40,857 bases of DNA from an uncultured Pelagibacteraceae bacterium (lineage in GTDB: Bacteria; Pseudomonadota; Alphaproteobacteria; Pelagibacterales; Pelagibacteraceae). Where the stretch lies: assembly GCA_902601315.1 (NCBI GenBank), contig CACKMS010000010.1, forward strand, positions 1 through 40,857, in the 5' to 3' direction. This document shows, one piece after another, positions 6,034-15,202 of the stretch. The notes beneath the pieces were generated by a model. It made no database searches. It was not told the DNA's origin and was given only the letters and a program-made list of their open reading frames with translations. Within the stretch, counting starts at the first letter, position 1. Each line of letters starts with the position of its first letter. Position numbers and translations under genes: made by a program.

Positions 6034-6354
6034 ATGAAAAAAATAAATATTATTTTTTTTCTTATTTTTTTTTTGATTTCTGCTTGTCAAAATAAAAAAA
6101 TTGCACAAGTAAAATCTCCTTCATTTAAGGAAAATAGAAATATTTGTAATTACTCATCTAAAAGTAGCTCACAAAATATTTTTACTGAAATAGAATGTGT
6201 TAATGGATACAGGGTAAAAATTCGAAATGAAGGGTATGATGACAAGTCATGCAGGATCAATCAATATAAAATGAAATTAAAAGAAGTGTGGTATCTAAAA
6301 TACAATCTTAAATGCTATGATTTTAATGGGGAGTATATTTATAGTGTATATTAA
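6034..6354 (+). CDS. Small lipoprotein, unknown function
   Basis: The start is chosen at the ATG at 6034, giving MKKINIIFFLIFFLISAC with lipobox LISAC (Cys18). An in-frame ATG at 6022 would add four residues and overlap the previous gene. The mature part is about 88 residues with several cysteines (NICNYS, IECVNGY, SCRIN, KCYDFNG), possibly disulfide-linked in the periplasm. It sits inside the tightly packed plus-strand lipoprotein run. Confidence 0.6.
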   Translation: MKKINIIFFLIFFLISACQNKKIAQVKSPSFKENRNICNYSSKSSSQNIFTEIECVNGYRVKIRNEGYDDKSCRINQYKMKLKEVWYLKYNLKCYDFNGEYIYSVY

Positions 6355-6793
6355 AAATTTATTTTTAATCATCTTTTTAATTTTTCTCTCAAATTGCAGC
6401 TCCAATAAGCAGTTTTCCTATTTTGCAGATGAACCTATTTATAAAAATCCGGATGGAGAATTCGAAGGTTTTGTAATTGATTACTTATACGATAATTTAG
6501 TTGTTTATTCATATACTTTACCTATTGAAGAAAAAAAATTACACAATAAAGCAATCTTTAGTGCTCTTTCAGATGAAAATCACGGAAAAATTTATGAATG
6601 GCAAACAAATAAATATTTTGGAAGGGTTAAGGTTTTAATTTCTATTTATGAAGGCGAAAATATTTGCAGAAGCTGGATGGAGGAAATTGGACTTATTAGG
6701 GGTAGAAATAAATTAGGTATCAGCAAAGCATGTTTTAATCCAAAAAGAGGTGGATGGGAATATGTTGATTATTTATATCACTTAAAAACATAA
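6344..6793 (+). CDS. Lipoprotein, paralogue of the 5469 surface-antigen-like protein
   Basis: I prefer the GTG start at 6344, with GGGGAG about 10 nt upstream. It places a clean signal peptide and lipobox (IFLSNC, Cys18) at the N-terminus and overlaps the previous stop. An ATG at 6317 is in frame but would add nine residues. The C-terminal part reads YEWQTNKYFGRVKVLISIYE ... ICRSW ... SKACFNPKRGGWEY, the same 'W...G.VK.L...CR...AC...GWE' order as the 5469 gene, without its insertion. Likely surface or periplasmic; role unknown. Confidence 0.6.
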   Translation: MYIKNLFLIIFLIFLSNCSSNKQFSYFADEPIYKNPDGEFEGFVIDYLYDNLVVYSYTLPIEEKKLHNKAIFSALSDENHGKIYEWQTNKYFGRVKVLISIYEGENICRSWMEEIGLIRGRNKLGISKACFNPKRGGWEYVDYLYHLKT

Positions 6794-6796
6794 GAA

Positions 6797-7420
6797 ATGA
6801 AATTAATTATTTATTTATTTGTAATTTTAATAACAATAAATGTAAAAGCTTTTGCAAATAATAGTGAATTTATTTGTTACAGGTTAACCAATGAAATTTT
6901 TTATGAAGTAAATAATAATAAAGATTTTCTTGGTTTTTATCAAATGAATGGAAGCTTTACTGCTAAATTAAAATTAAATAATAAAAATATTTCTTTTAAA
7001 AAATTAAATAATTCTTTTACAACTATTGATGCAGGCTTTATAAAATCTCATTACTTAGATTTATTTGGTTTAAATAATAAAAGTGGAAAAAAACTATCAT
7101 CAAAACATTTAAATGATTATTATAAATCAAATAAAAAAAGTGTCCTTAATAGTATCTTTAATAAAAATAAGGAAGATGTATATTTTCAAGTTAAGTTGAT
7201 AAGAAATAGTAATAACTATGACCAAATAGATTATATTTCATTGGTGGTTTTTAGGAAGCCTATCAACCTTAAATTAAAGCCAATTCAAAATGCAAACTTG
7301 AAAACACATATCTATCCCCCAAAAATAAATGCAAGTGTGGTCGATATTTTAAATTATCCACCTGCATTTTTTACTGATACTGAAATCTTAGAAAAAATTG
7401 AGAATTATTCTTGTGAATAA
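6797..7420 (+). CDS. Exported protein of unknown function
   Basis: 207 aa. The N-terminus (MKLIIYLFVILITINVKAFA) is a classical Sec signal peptide with an AFA cleavage site and no lipobox, so the protein should be soluble in the periplasm. The mature part is Asn/Lys-rich with single cysteines near both ends (EFICYRL and NYSCE), which could pair. It starts 3 nt after the preceding lipoprotein and closes the plus-strand run. No family recognised. Confidence 0.6.
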   Translation: MKLIIYLFVILITINVKAFANNSEFICYRLTNEIFYEVNNNKDFLGFYQMNGSFTAKLKLNNKNISFKKLNNSFTTIDAGFIKSHYLDLFGLNNKSGKKLSSKHLNDYYKSNKKSVLNSIFNKNKEDVYFQVKLIRNSNNYDQIDYISLVVFRKPINLKLKPIQNANLKTHIYPPKINASVVDILNYPPAFFTDTEILEKIENYSCE

Positions 7421-7578
7421 ATTAAAAAATTAATTATTTAATGAATAAATCAATGTTCTTGTAATTATTTACTGTTATACAAAATCCAGACATCAAATGA
7501 ATTTATGAGTCAATTAGAACAAAATTAGTCCTATGAAAATTGTGAATAAGGTGCTAGTTATTTTACAAATCGGTACCT

Positions 7579-7673
7579 GGAAGGATGGGTGAGCTGGTTG
7601 AAACCAGCGGTTTGCTAAACCGCCGTACGCTTGAAAAGGTGTACCGAGGGTTCGAATCCCTCTCCTTCCGCCA
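7579..7673 (+). tRNA. tRNA-Ser (anticodon GCU), CCA encoded
   Basis: The acceptor arms GGAAGGA (7579) and TCCTTCC (to 7669) pair perfectly, followed by G and an encoded CCA. The anticodon loop TTGCTAA gives GCU, which reads AGC/AGU serine codons. The long variable arm (about CGCTTGAAAAGGTGT) is typical of class II tRNA-Ser, and the T-loop GGTTCGAATCC is canonical. The CCA touches the stop codon of the opposite-strand lytic transglycosylase. Confidence 0.95.
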
Positions 7674-9923
7674 TCAATATAATAGGTTGTTTTTGAAAAA
7701 ATCTTTTAAATATATTGGTTTTTGCGACAATACATATCTGTAGACATTATAATTCTCTAATACTCTTTGGACATAATTTCTAGTCTCTTTAAAAGGTATT
7801 AATTCAATCCAATCTATATAATCAGTTTGTTTTTTTTGTGGGTTCTTATTTAATTTTTTCCAATATTTAACTCTCTTAGGTCCTGCATTGTAAGCAGCCA
7901 TAGAAAAAGGGTAGGATCCATCGTATTCAAGAATTAATCCAGCTATATAAAATGAACCAAGATTTATGTTGTACTCAGGGCTTTTAGTTAATCTTGATTT
8001 TGAATATGAAAGTTTTGCCTGCTTTGCTACAGTTTTGGCAGTGTATGGCATTAATTGCATTAAACCTTGAGCACCAACTCTACTATTTGCGCTTGTATCA
8101 AACTCACTTTCTTGTCTAATGATGGAAAGGATTAAAGCCGACTCTGGTATTTTTCTTCCACCAACTTTTGTTGGAGTACTTATAATTGGATAATTATATT
8201 TATTGTGAAATCTTTTTTGATATGAAGCAATTTTTGAAACCTGGATTGCAAAATCAAATCTACCAATTTCTGTTGCTAACTTTGCAGCAAGCACTTCACT
8301 ACCTTTATCTATATTATCATTAGCTAAATACCTTAAAATATGCTTAGTATACTTATCTTTATTAAGTTCATCTAATAAATGGACAGTAGCAACAATTTTA
8401 TTTCTATAAAAACTTTCAGCATAATTTTTATCAATTTGCATTAATTCTGATAATTCAAATTTCTCTCTAGGCTTTGCCTTCATGTGAGATAATTGACCAT
8501 AATATGTTGTTAGATATTTAGAACCAATTACATACCATTTCTTTGAATTTTCTTTGTCTTTTAATTTTTCATAAGTTCTTCCTAACCAATAAGCACCTCT
8601 TGATAGACTGATTGGGTAGCTGACATTTTTATAAAATTTAATAAAATGATCTTTTGCTAAAATTGGATCGTTTAAAAAACTTAAAGCTATCCATCCACTT
8701 AACCATTCAGCTTCAGCAAGTTCTGGTCCTTTAAACAATGCATTCTTACTAGTTACTTTATACGCCTCTTCATATCTTTTTTTATAGATTAATTTTCTTG
8801 CGATTTTAGATCTTTCACCCCACCATTTATCGGGTCTAACCATATATTCTTTAGTATTTTTTATATTAAATAAAATATCTAATGAGCTATCAAGCCTTCC
8901 TCTTTTTGCCCTCCATTTTAATCTGTCATAATTTAAACCTGCATCATTTTTTAATTTTGATGGTACTTTAGATATCGCAGTATCAACACCATATGAATTA
9001 CTCATAAGTATTTGTCTTGCTGTGTATAAAAGTTGGTAATCTTTTGGCAAATATCTTAACATTCTCTTTAGGTCCCAGTGTTTATTTTCCCAAGCAAGAT
9101 GATCAGCCCTTTTTACATAATCTTCTGAAGTCAAATATTTTTTAAATTTTTTTCTAAAATTAATCAGATCACTTTTTGTTAAATCAGCTCTAATAAATCC
9201 TTTTTTTATTAATTGAATTCCTTTTTGCTTGTTACCAGATTTAATTAGGCTTTCTCCTAAAACCATCTCCCCAAAGCCACTTGTGTATGGATGTTTTTCA
9301 AACCACTTAATTATTTCTTTAGGTGATTGATTTTTAGTAGATAATTTATGTTCCGCTAAATATTTAACACGACTTAAACGTGGATATGTTTGAACACTTT
9401 CAATAAAGCTTTTATAATCATAAAATGTTGCTCTGTTGCCTGGTGTTAGCAAATGTCGCCATTGTATAAAATTATATATAGACTTAGCTCTAGCTTTTTT
9501 TGCTACTTTTAAAGCATCTTTCCAGTTACTTTTCTCCATAAAATCAACTGCTTGTCTTGCGTAATTAAGATCTCTTTCACTGTAATATTTGGACTTTTTA
9601 GCAGTGCTTAATCTTTTCTTATGGACAATAAGGGGTTTATTTTTTGGAATAATTATTCCATCAATTCTTTTGACAACAATTTCTTTTTCTTTATCTAGTT
9701 TTTTTAAAAGCTCTAATTTATCCTTTGTTACATATGTTCCTGGTTTAAATTTTGGTATGATTAATCCTGAAACATTTTTTTCTTTTTTTTCCTTTGTTAA
9801 ATTAGGTTTTGGCTTAGGAGTTATTATATTCTCACAAAATGCTGATTGAATAGTAAACAAAAAGAAGATAATTGTAGTACAGATTTTAAATGATTTTTTC
9901 TTCATTTTTAAAATAAACGACAA
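7674..9923 (-). CDS. slt: Soluble lytic murein transglycosylase (Slt70-like)
   Basis: 749 aa. It cleaves peptidoglycan glycan strands to anhydro-muropeptides in the periplasm. The C-terminal GH23 domain shows ALILSIIRQESEFD with the likely catalytic Glu605, then GAQGLMQLMPYTA, then AAYNAGP, the standard Slt signatures. Residues about 110-560 are helical repeats, like the superhelical ring of Slt70. The N-terminus carries a signal peptide; an internal ATG at 9905 gives the cleaner MKKKSFKICTTIIFFLF start. A repeated 'GlIIPKfKP' Pro/Lys-rich linker follows the signal. It diverges from dapA with an 18-nt gap. Confidence 0.88.
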   Translation of the reverse strand: MSFILKMKKKSFKICTTIIFFLFTIQSAFCENIITPKPKPNLTKEKKEKNVSGLIIPKFKPGTYVTKDKLELLKKLDKEKEIVVKRIDGIIIPKNKPLIVHKKRLSTAKKSKYYSERDLNYARQAVDFMEKSNWKDALKVAKKARAKSIYNFIQWRHLLTPGNRATFYDYKSFIESVQTYPRLSRVKYLAEHKLSTKNQSPKEIIKWFEKHPYTSGFGEMVLGESLIKSGNKQKGIQLIKKGFIRADLTKSDLINFRKKFKKYLTSEDYVKRADHLAWENKHWDLKRMLRYLPKDYQLLYTARQILMSNSYGVDTAISKVPSKLKNDAGLNYDRLKWRAKRGRLDSSLDILFNIKNTKEYMVRPDKWWGERSKIARKLIYKKRYEEAYKVTSKNALFKGPELAEAEWLSGWIALSFLNDPILAKDHFIKFYKNVSYPISLSRGAYWLGRTYEKLKDKENSKKWYVIGSKYLTTYYGQLSHMKAKPREKFELSELMQIDKNYAESFYRNKIVATVHLLDELNKDKYTKHILRYLANDNIDKGSEVLAAKLATEIGRFDFAIQVSKIASYQKRFHNKYNYPIISTPTKVGGRKIPESALILSIIRQESEFDTSANSRVGAQGLMQLMPYTAKTVAKQAKLSYSKSRLTKSPEYNINLGSFYIAGLILEYDGSYPFSMAAYNAGPKRVKYWKKLNKNPQKKQTDYIDWIELIPFKETRNYVQRVLENYNVYRYVLSQKPIYLKDFFKNNLLY

Positions 9924-9941
9924 CTTATGATATAAATAATT

Positions 9942-10829
9942 ATGTTTAAAGGTTCAAATGTTGCTTTAGTTACACCGTTCAAAGATAATAAATTAGATGA
10001 AGAAAGTTATATTAAGTTAATCAATTTTCATCTGGAAAATGGCACACATGGACTAGTTCCAGCTGGTACAACAGGTGAATCTCCAACCTTAAGCCATAAA
10101 GAACATGAAAAAGTTATCGAAATTTGTATAAATGAAGCAAAAGGAAAAATACCAGTAATCGCAGGTACTGGATCTAATTCAACTGAAGAAGCAATAAATC
10201 TTACAAAGCATGCAGAAAAAGCTGGTGCTGATGGTGCATTGGTAGTTACGCCATATTATAATAAACCTACCCAAGAAGGTTTATATCAACATTACAAAGC
10301 CATAAATGATAACTGTGGAATACCTATAATTGTTTATAATATTCCAGGAAGATCTGTAATTGATGTTTCAGTTGATACAATGGCAAGAATGTTTGAACTT
10401 AAAAACATTGCTGGAGTAAAAGATGCAACTGGAATTCTTGAAAGAGTAAATCAACACAAAAATAAAATGGGATCGGAATTTATTCAGCTAACTGGCGAAG
10501 ATGGTTTAGCTTTTGAATACAATAAAAGAGGTGGTGTTGGATGTATTTCTGTTACAGCAAATGTCGCTCCTAAACTTTGTTCTGAGATGCAATCTTTATC
10601 TACTTCTGGGGATCAAAATAAAATTAGTCAAGCAGAGAAAATTGATAAATCATTACAACCTCTTCACAGGTCACTTTTTATTGAAAGCAATCCATCACCT
10701 GTAAAATATGCTGCTAAACTACTAAACTTATGTGATGATGCTGTAAGATTACCACTGGTTAAAATTACGGATACTACCAAAAAAGAGCTAGAGAAGGCAC
10801 TTAAAATTGCAAAATTAATTAATGAATAA
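9942..10829 (+). CDS. dapA: 4-hydroxy-tetrahydrodipicolinate synthase
   Basis: 295 aa, the normal family length. It condenses pyruvate with aspartate semialdehyde in the diaminopimelate/lysine pathway. Seen: [10 protein letters not shown] for substrate binding, Tyr132 in VYNIPGRS, and the Schiff-base Lys160 in GVKDATG. It heads the long plus-strand core operon. Its last 8 nt overlap the start of smpB, so the two are translationally linked. Confidence 0.95.
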   Translation: MFKGSNVALVTPFKDNKLDEESYIKLINFHLENGTHGLVPAGTTGESPTLSHKEHEKVIEICINEAKGKIPVIAGTGSNSTEEAINLTKHAEKAGADGALVVTPYYNKPTQEGLYQHYKAINDNCGIPIIVYNIPGRSVIDVSVDTMARMFELKNIAGVKDATGILERVNQHKNKMGSEFIQLTGEDGLAFEYNKRGGVGCISVTANVAPKLCSEMQSLSTSGDQNKISQAEKIDKSLQPLHRSLFIESNPSPVKYAAKLLNLCDDAVRLPLVKITDTTKKELEKALKIAKLINE

Positions 10830-11292
10830 AAAAACCTTAAGTGGTTTAAAAATCATAACATTAAATAGAAAAGCTTCTTTTAATTATTTCTTTAAAGAAC
10901 TTTTTGAAACTGGAATTGTATTAAGAGGATCTGAAATAAAATCTATAAGAGATGGTAAAGTTAATATTGCAGATTCATATGCAGTTGAAAAAGATGGTGA
11001 AATTTATTTAATTAATTCTCATATTCCTATTTATAAACAAGCTAGTTATTCAAATCATAACCCATATTCTGAGAGAAAATTATTATTAAATAAAAAAGAA
11101 ATTAATAAATTGATTGGTAGAGTTAATGAAGAAGGATTTACATTGGTTCCCACAAAAATGTATTTTAAAAAGGGGAAAGCAAAGCTAGAAATTGCTGTTG
11201 CAAAAGGAAAAAAACAGCATGATAAACGAAATACAAAAAAAACTAGGGATTGGAACCGTGAAAAAGCAAGGTACTTTAGAAAATCGAGCTAA
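10822..11292 (+). CDS. smpB: SsrA (tmRNA)-binding protein
   Basis: 156 aa. It binds tmRNA and brings it to stalled ribosomes in trans-translation. The barrel motifs are intact: [20 protein letters not shown], then [20 protein letters not shown], then [11 protein letters not shown] basic C-terminal tail ([15 protein letters not shown]) enters the decoding site. The start overlaps dapA by 8 nt, as in many compact alphaproteobacterial genomes. Confidence 0.95.
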   Translation: MNKKTLSGLKIITLNRKASFNYFFKELFETGIVLRGSEIKSIRDGKVNIADSYAVEKDGEIYLINSHIPIYKQASYSNHNPYSERKLLLNKKEINKLIGRVNEEGFTLVPTKMYFKKGKAKLEIAVAKGKKQHDKRNTKKTRDWNREKARYFRKSS

Positions 11293-11785
11293 TTATGTGT
11301 ATTTAGCACTAGGTTCCAATCTTGGAAATAAAATTGGTAATTTAATTAAAACCCAGCAATTAATCATGGAGAGTAACATTCAAATTTTGAAATCTTCAAG
11401 CTTTTATAAAACTGAGTCCTGGCCTAACAAAAATTTTCCATTTTACGTAAACTCAGTGATATTAGTGAAAACCTCTTTTAATCCTATTAAATTATTTAAT
11501 ATCATCAAATCAATAGAAATAAAGATTGGTAGAAAAAAAGCTAGAAAAAATCATCCTAGAGTTTGTGATATTGATATTATTGATTTTAATGGGAAAGTTT
11601 ATAATTTAGAAAAAAATAATCAAAACCTTTTAATCCCGCATAAGTCAATGCATTTAAGGAATTTTGTTTTATTTCCACTATTTGAGATATCAAAAAACTG
11701 GTCTCATCCAATTTTAAAAAGAAATATTAAAGATTTAATATTTTCTTTGCCCACAGACGAACTAAGAACTATTAAATTAATCTAA
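11258..11785 (+). CDS. folK: 2-amino-4-hydroxy-6-hydroxymethyldihydropteridine pyrophosphokinase
   Basis: It transfers pyrophosphate from ATP to hydroxymethyl-dihydropterin in folate synthesis. Seen: [11 protein letters not shown] at the N-terminus, [10 protein letters not shown], then the HPPK signature region ([17 protein letters not shown]) with the metal-binding DIDI aspartates, and the [16 protein letters not shown] end. The start is uncertain. GTG at 11258 has AGGG about 10 nt upstream but overlaps smpB by 35 nt. GTG at 11297 would start right at the first strand and avoid overlap. Confidence 0.88.
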   Translation: MKKQGTLENRANYVYLALGSNLGNKIGNLIKTQQLIMESNIQILKSSSFYKTESWPNKNFPFYVNSVILVKTSFNPIKLFNIIKSIEIKIGRKKARKNHPRVCDIDIIDFNGKVYNLEKNNQNLLIPHKSMHLRNFVLFPLFEISKNWSHPILKRNIKDLIFSLPTDELRTIKLI

Positions 11786-11805
11786 AAAAATGATATAATA
11801 TAAAT

Positions 11806-13551
11806 ATGATTAATTCTGAAGATCTCATTAATAAGGTTAAATCTTATAACAAATTTCTAAATCCTGATGCTTTGTCAAAAGCTTATGAATTCGCCTTGAA
11901 GGCGCATAAAAACCAAAAAAGACATTCTGGCGATCCATACGTTATTCATCCAGTTGCAGTGGCTAATATATTAACAGATTTAAAACTTGATAGTGCTACA
12001 ATAGCAACTGGTTTGTTACATGATACCATAGAGGATACTCATGCTACTTACAAAACTATAGAAGAAGAGTTTGGTAAAGAAGTTGCAGATCTTGTTGATG
12101 GTGTAACTAAGATTTCCGAGTTTGAAAATCAGGCCATATCAAATTCAAAAGCTGAAAATTTCAGAAAGCTTATTCTAGCCACTTCTAAAGATATAAGAGT
12201 TTTATTAGTAAAACTCGCTGACAGATTACATAATATGAGAACTTTAAAAGCAATAGATAAAATTGAAAAACGTCAAAGAATAGCAAAAGAAACTATGGAG
12301 ATTTATTCACCGTTAGCAGATAGAATGGGTATGAATAGAATAAGAGATGAACTTGAGGATTTATCTTTTGAGGTTTTGAATCCACAGGCAAGAAAATTAA
12401 TTAAAGATAGACTAAACCAAATCAAAGATAGCAATTTAGTTAATTATAATAATGTATTGTCTGAATTTGAAAATTTATTAAATGAAAATCATTTAAAATT
12501 TAAAATATTTAGTAGAGAGAAAACACCTTTTTCAATATGGAGAAAAATTCAAAAGAAAAGAACTTCATTAGAGCAAATAACTGACATTATTGGTTTTAGA
12601 ATTATACTTGATGATGTTGAAAACTGTTACAGAACCTTAGGAGCTTTACATAGTAAATGGAACTGCATACCAGGAAAATTTAAAGATTACATATCATCAC
12701 CAAAAATTAATAACTATAAATCTATTCATACTGCAATCATAGGTCCCAACCAAAGACCAATTGAAATACAATTAAGAACAAGTCAAATGCACGAATTTGC
12801 GCAAAGAGGTATAGCATCACATTGGAAATATAAATCATCAGAAAAATTTAATTCACTTACATGGAAAGAGTATGATTGGTTAGCAGATCTTGTGGAGATA
12901 ATTGATAAAAATGAAAATCCAGAACATTATTATGAATATACAAAACTACAAATGTTCCAAGAAAATGTATTTTGTTTTACTCCAAAGGGATCTGTTATTA
13001 AACTTCCAAAAAATGCAACACCAATTGATTTCGCATATGCTGTACATACTCAAGTTGGTGATACAGCGGTAGGATGTGAAGTAAATGGTAATGAGCAAGC
13101 TTTGCAATCTGTACTCAGAAATGGAGATGTCGTTAAAATTATAACATCTAAAAAAGTTTCTCCATCATTGCATTGGTTAACTAGTACTAAAACAGGTAAG
13201 GCTAGGGCAGCAATACGGAGATATTGGCAATATAGAGAAAACACAAAACCTTTAAAACAGAAAAGATATAATACTACACTGTGGATTTCCTTAGAAGATG
13301 AGCCAGGTAAATTAGGTGATGTGACAACTATGATAGGTATTAATAATGTTAATATTTCAAGTGTCGAAATGGTGGAGAAGACAAAAAAAAATATTAATTT
13401 TAGATTTAATTTAATTATCCATGATTTGAAAAACTTTACAAAACTTATTAGTGAACTAAAACAGAAAGATTACAATTTTAAAATTATAAGACATAAGAAC
13501 AAAAAATATGCTTTCTTTAAAAGACTCTTTAGCGGTTTTAAGAAAAACTAA
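11806..13551 (+). CDS. Bifunctional (p)ppGpp synthetase/hydrolase (Rel/SpoT homologue)
   Basis: 581 aa. It makes and degrades the stringent-response alarmone. Domains in order: the HD hydrolase with HSGDPYVIHPVAV and the metal motif HDTIED (His72, Asp73, Glu76, Asp77); the synthetase with IIGFRIILDD, KFKDYISSPKINNYKSIHT and IEIQLRT; TGS from about 388 (FCFTPKGSVIKLP); and a C-terminal ACT domain from about 490 (DEPGKLGDVTTMIG). It is shorter than typical 700-750-aa Rel proteins, with the helical/zinc-finger part between TGS and ACT reduced. Both catalytic domains look intact, so a single RSH probably serves this organism. The last 44 nt overlap pyrE. Confidence 0.92.
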   Translation: MINSEDLINKVKSYNKFLNPDALSKAYEFALKAHKNQKRHSGDPYVIHPVAVANILTDLKLDSATIATGLLHDTIEDTHATYKTIEEEFGKEVADLVDGVTKISEFENQAISNSKAENFRKLILATSKDIRVLLVKLADRLHNMRTLKAIDKIEKRQRIAKETMEIYSPLADRMGMNRIRDELEDLSFEVLNPQARKLIKDRLNQIKDSNLVNYNNVLSEFENLLNENHLKFKIFSREKTPFSIWRKIQKKRTSLEQITDIIGFRIILDDVENCYRTLGALHSKWNCIPGKFKDYISSPKINNYKSIHTAIIGPNQRPIEIQLRTSQMHEFAQRGIASHWKYKSSEKFNSLTWKEYDWLADLVEIIDKNENPEHYYEYTKLQMFQENVFCFTPKGSVIKLPKNATPIDFAYAVHTQVGDTAVGCEVNGNEQALQSVLRNGDVVKIITSKKVSPSLHWLTSTKTGKARAAIRRYWQYRENTKPLKQKRYNTTLWISLEDEPGKLGDVTTMIGINNVNISSVEMVEKTKKNINFRFNLIIHDLKNFTKLISELKQKDYNFKIIRHKNKKYAFFKRLFSGFKKN

Positions 13552-14098
13552 TGCTCTTTTAGAAGGTCATTTTGTATTATCTTCGGGTCTTCATTCACCA
13601 AAATATGTACAATGCGCAAAACTTCTAAGCTATCCACATCTATCCAAAAATTTCTGTAATTCATTAAGTAAGAAAATTAAAAAAAATTTTAAAAAATTTG
13701 ACCTTATACTTGCACCTGCCATGGGTGGCATTGTTATAGGATTTGAAATAGGAAGAATACTTAAAAAGGAAACAATTTTTTGTGAGAGAGTAGAGGGGAA
13801 ATTCAAATTACGAAGAGGTTTTGATATAAAAAAAAATTCAAAAGTTTTGATAATTGAAGATGTCATAACAACAGGAAAATCGAGTTTAGAATGTTTTGAG
13901 CTTATAAAAAAAAAAAAGGCTAAAGTTGTAGGTTATGCATGTTTGATAAATAGATCAAATAAGAAAACTTTAAAAATTAAAAAAGGAAAAATCATATCTC
14001 AGATTAGATTAGATGTTCCTACATTCAGTAAAAAAAATTTACCAAATTTTCTAAAAAAAATTCCTATCACAAAACCAGGAAGTAGATTTTTGAGATGA
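13508..14098 (+). CDS. pyrE: Orotate phosphoribosyltransferase
   Basis: 196 aa. It makes orotidine-5'-phosphate from orotate and PRPP in pyrimidine synthesis. Seen: GHFVLSSGLHSPKYVQCAKL at the N-terminus, typical of the short PyrE branch, and the PRPP loop VLIIEDVITTGKS. The conserved N-terminus begins at this ATG, so the 44-nt overlap with the upstream RSH gene is real and not a mis-called start. The stop overlaps pdxJ's start (ATGA). Confidence 0.93.
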   Translation: MLSLKDSLAVLRKTNALLEGHFVLSSGLHSPKYVQCAKLLSYPHLSKNFCNSLSKKIKKNFKKFDLILAPAMGGIVIGFEIGRILKKETIFCERVEGKFKLRRGFDIKKNSKVLIIEDVITTGKSSLECFELIKKKKAKVVGYACLINRSNKKTLKIKKGKIISQIRLDVPTFSKKNLPNFLKKIPITKPGSRFLR

Positions 14099-14814
14099 GT
14101 ATAAGATTAGGTGTAAATATTGATCACGTAGCAACTTTAAGGAATGCAAGAGGTGAAAAACATCCTGATCCATACTCGGCAGCAGTATCAGCCTTAAAAT
14201 ATGGAGCTGATTCAATTACAATTCATTTGAGGGAGGATAGAAGACACATAAATGATGTTGATTTGAAAAAAATTACAAAAAATAAAAAAATACCAACTAA
14301 TTTAGAAATAGCTGCAAACGAAGAAATGTTGAAAATAGCAATCAAATCAAAACCTAACTTTGTTTGCATTGTTCCTGAAAAACGACAAGAAATAACGACT
14401 GAGGGTGGATTAAATTTAAAAAAAAATTTTAAAAAAATTAAGAGAATTATTCAAAAATTGAATAATTCTAAAATTCGTACAAGTCTGTTTATTGATCCAA
14501 ATATTGAAGATATAAAGTTTTCTAAAAAAATCGGCACACACTGTGTTGAATTACACACTGGTAAATTATCTTTAAAAGTTAAAAATAAAATAAATTATTT
14601 TAATGAACTCAAAAAAATTAAAAAATGTTCAGAATTAGCAAATAAGTTTAATATTGAAGTACATGCTGGTCATGGCATGGATTATAAAACAGCAAAAATA
14701 TTAAAAAAAGTCAAATTTATTAAAGAATTTAATATTGGTCATTTTATTATTGGGGAGTCAGTTTTGTTTGGAATGAATAAAGTAATTAAAAATTTTAAGA
14801 AAATAATTAGATAA
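14095..14814 (+). CDS. pdxJ: Pyridoxine 5'-phosphate synthase
   Basis: 239 aa, standard length. It joins 1-deoxyxylulose-5-phosphate with 3-amino-2-oxopropyl phosphate in vitamin B6 synthesis. Seen: LGVNIDHVATLRNARG at the N-terminus, HLREDRRHI, NLEIAANEEM, VPEKRQEITTEGG, and HAGHGMDY with GHFIIGESVLFGM at the end. The order pdxJ-acpS-lepB-rnc is a common alphaproteobacterial arrangement. acpS starts 1 nt after this stop. Confidence 0.95.
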   Translation: MSIRLGVNIDHVATLRNARGEKHPDPYSAAVSALKYGADSITIHLREDRRHINDVDLKKITKNKKIPTNLEIAANEEMLKIAIKSKPNFVCIVPEKRQEITTEGGLNLKKNFKKIKRIIQKLNNSKIRTSLFIDPNIEDIKFSKKIGTHCVELHTGKLSLKVKNKINYFNELKKIKKCSELANKFNIEVHAGHGMDYKTAKILKKVKFIKEFNIGHFIIGESVLFGMNKVIKNFKKIIR

Positions 14815-14815
14815 C

Positions 14816-15202
14816 ATGAATATAATAGGAAATGGTGTTGATATTGTTGAAAATAAAAGAATTAATAAATTAATCGACGATAAGAAATTTATCAAAAGAG
14901 TTTTTACAAACAAAGAAATAAGATTTTCAAAAAATATAAAAAATAAAACGAATTATTATGCAAAAAGATTTGCGGCCAAAGAGGCATTCGTCAAAGCTTT
15001 AGGCACTGGTTTTAGAAATAATATAAATTTTTCAGATATAGAGGTAATAAATAATAAATTAGGAAAACCTAAAATAAATATTTCTAAAAAGGTAAAAGCT
15101 TTTATTAAAAAAAAATTTAAATTAGATAAACCAAAAATATATGTTTCATTATCAGACGAAAATAAGCATTCTATTGCTTACGTAATACTTGAAAACACTT
15201 AA
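14816..15202 (+). CDS. acpS: Holo-[acyl-carrier-protein] synthase
   Basis: 128 aa. It transfers phosphopantetheine from CoA to acyl carrier protein. The magnesium-binding GNGVDIVENKRI at the N-terminus and the KRFAAKEAFVKALGTG signature are intact. The C-terminus has the usual VSLSDENKHSIAYVILE strand pair. Its stop shares one base with the start of lepB. Confidence 0.93.
   Translation: MNIIGNGVDIVENKRINKLIDDKKFIKRVFTNKEIRFSKNIKNKTNYYAKRFAAKEAFVKALGTGFRNNINFSDIEVINNKLGKPKINISKKVKAFIKKKFKLDKPKIYVSLSDENKHSIAYVILENT

Noticed and set aside
7421..7578. Possible integration site at the tRNA-Ser gene for the accessory region
   Set aside because: The accessory genes lie 5' of the tRNA, and its 3' end abuts the core slt gene. 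No repeated 3' tRNA fragment or integrase was seen in the window.
9589..9849. Plus-strand 86-codon ORF opposite the slt N-terminus
   Set aside because: Hydrophobic Phe/Leu-rich shadow of the Lys/Glu-rich slt coding strand, without a ribosome site.
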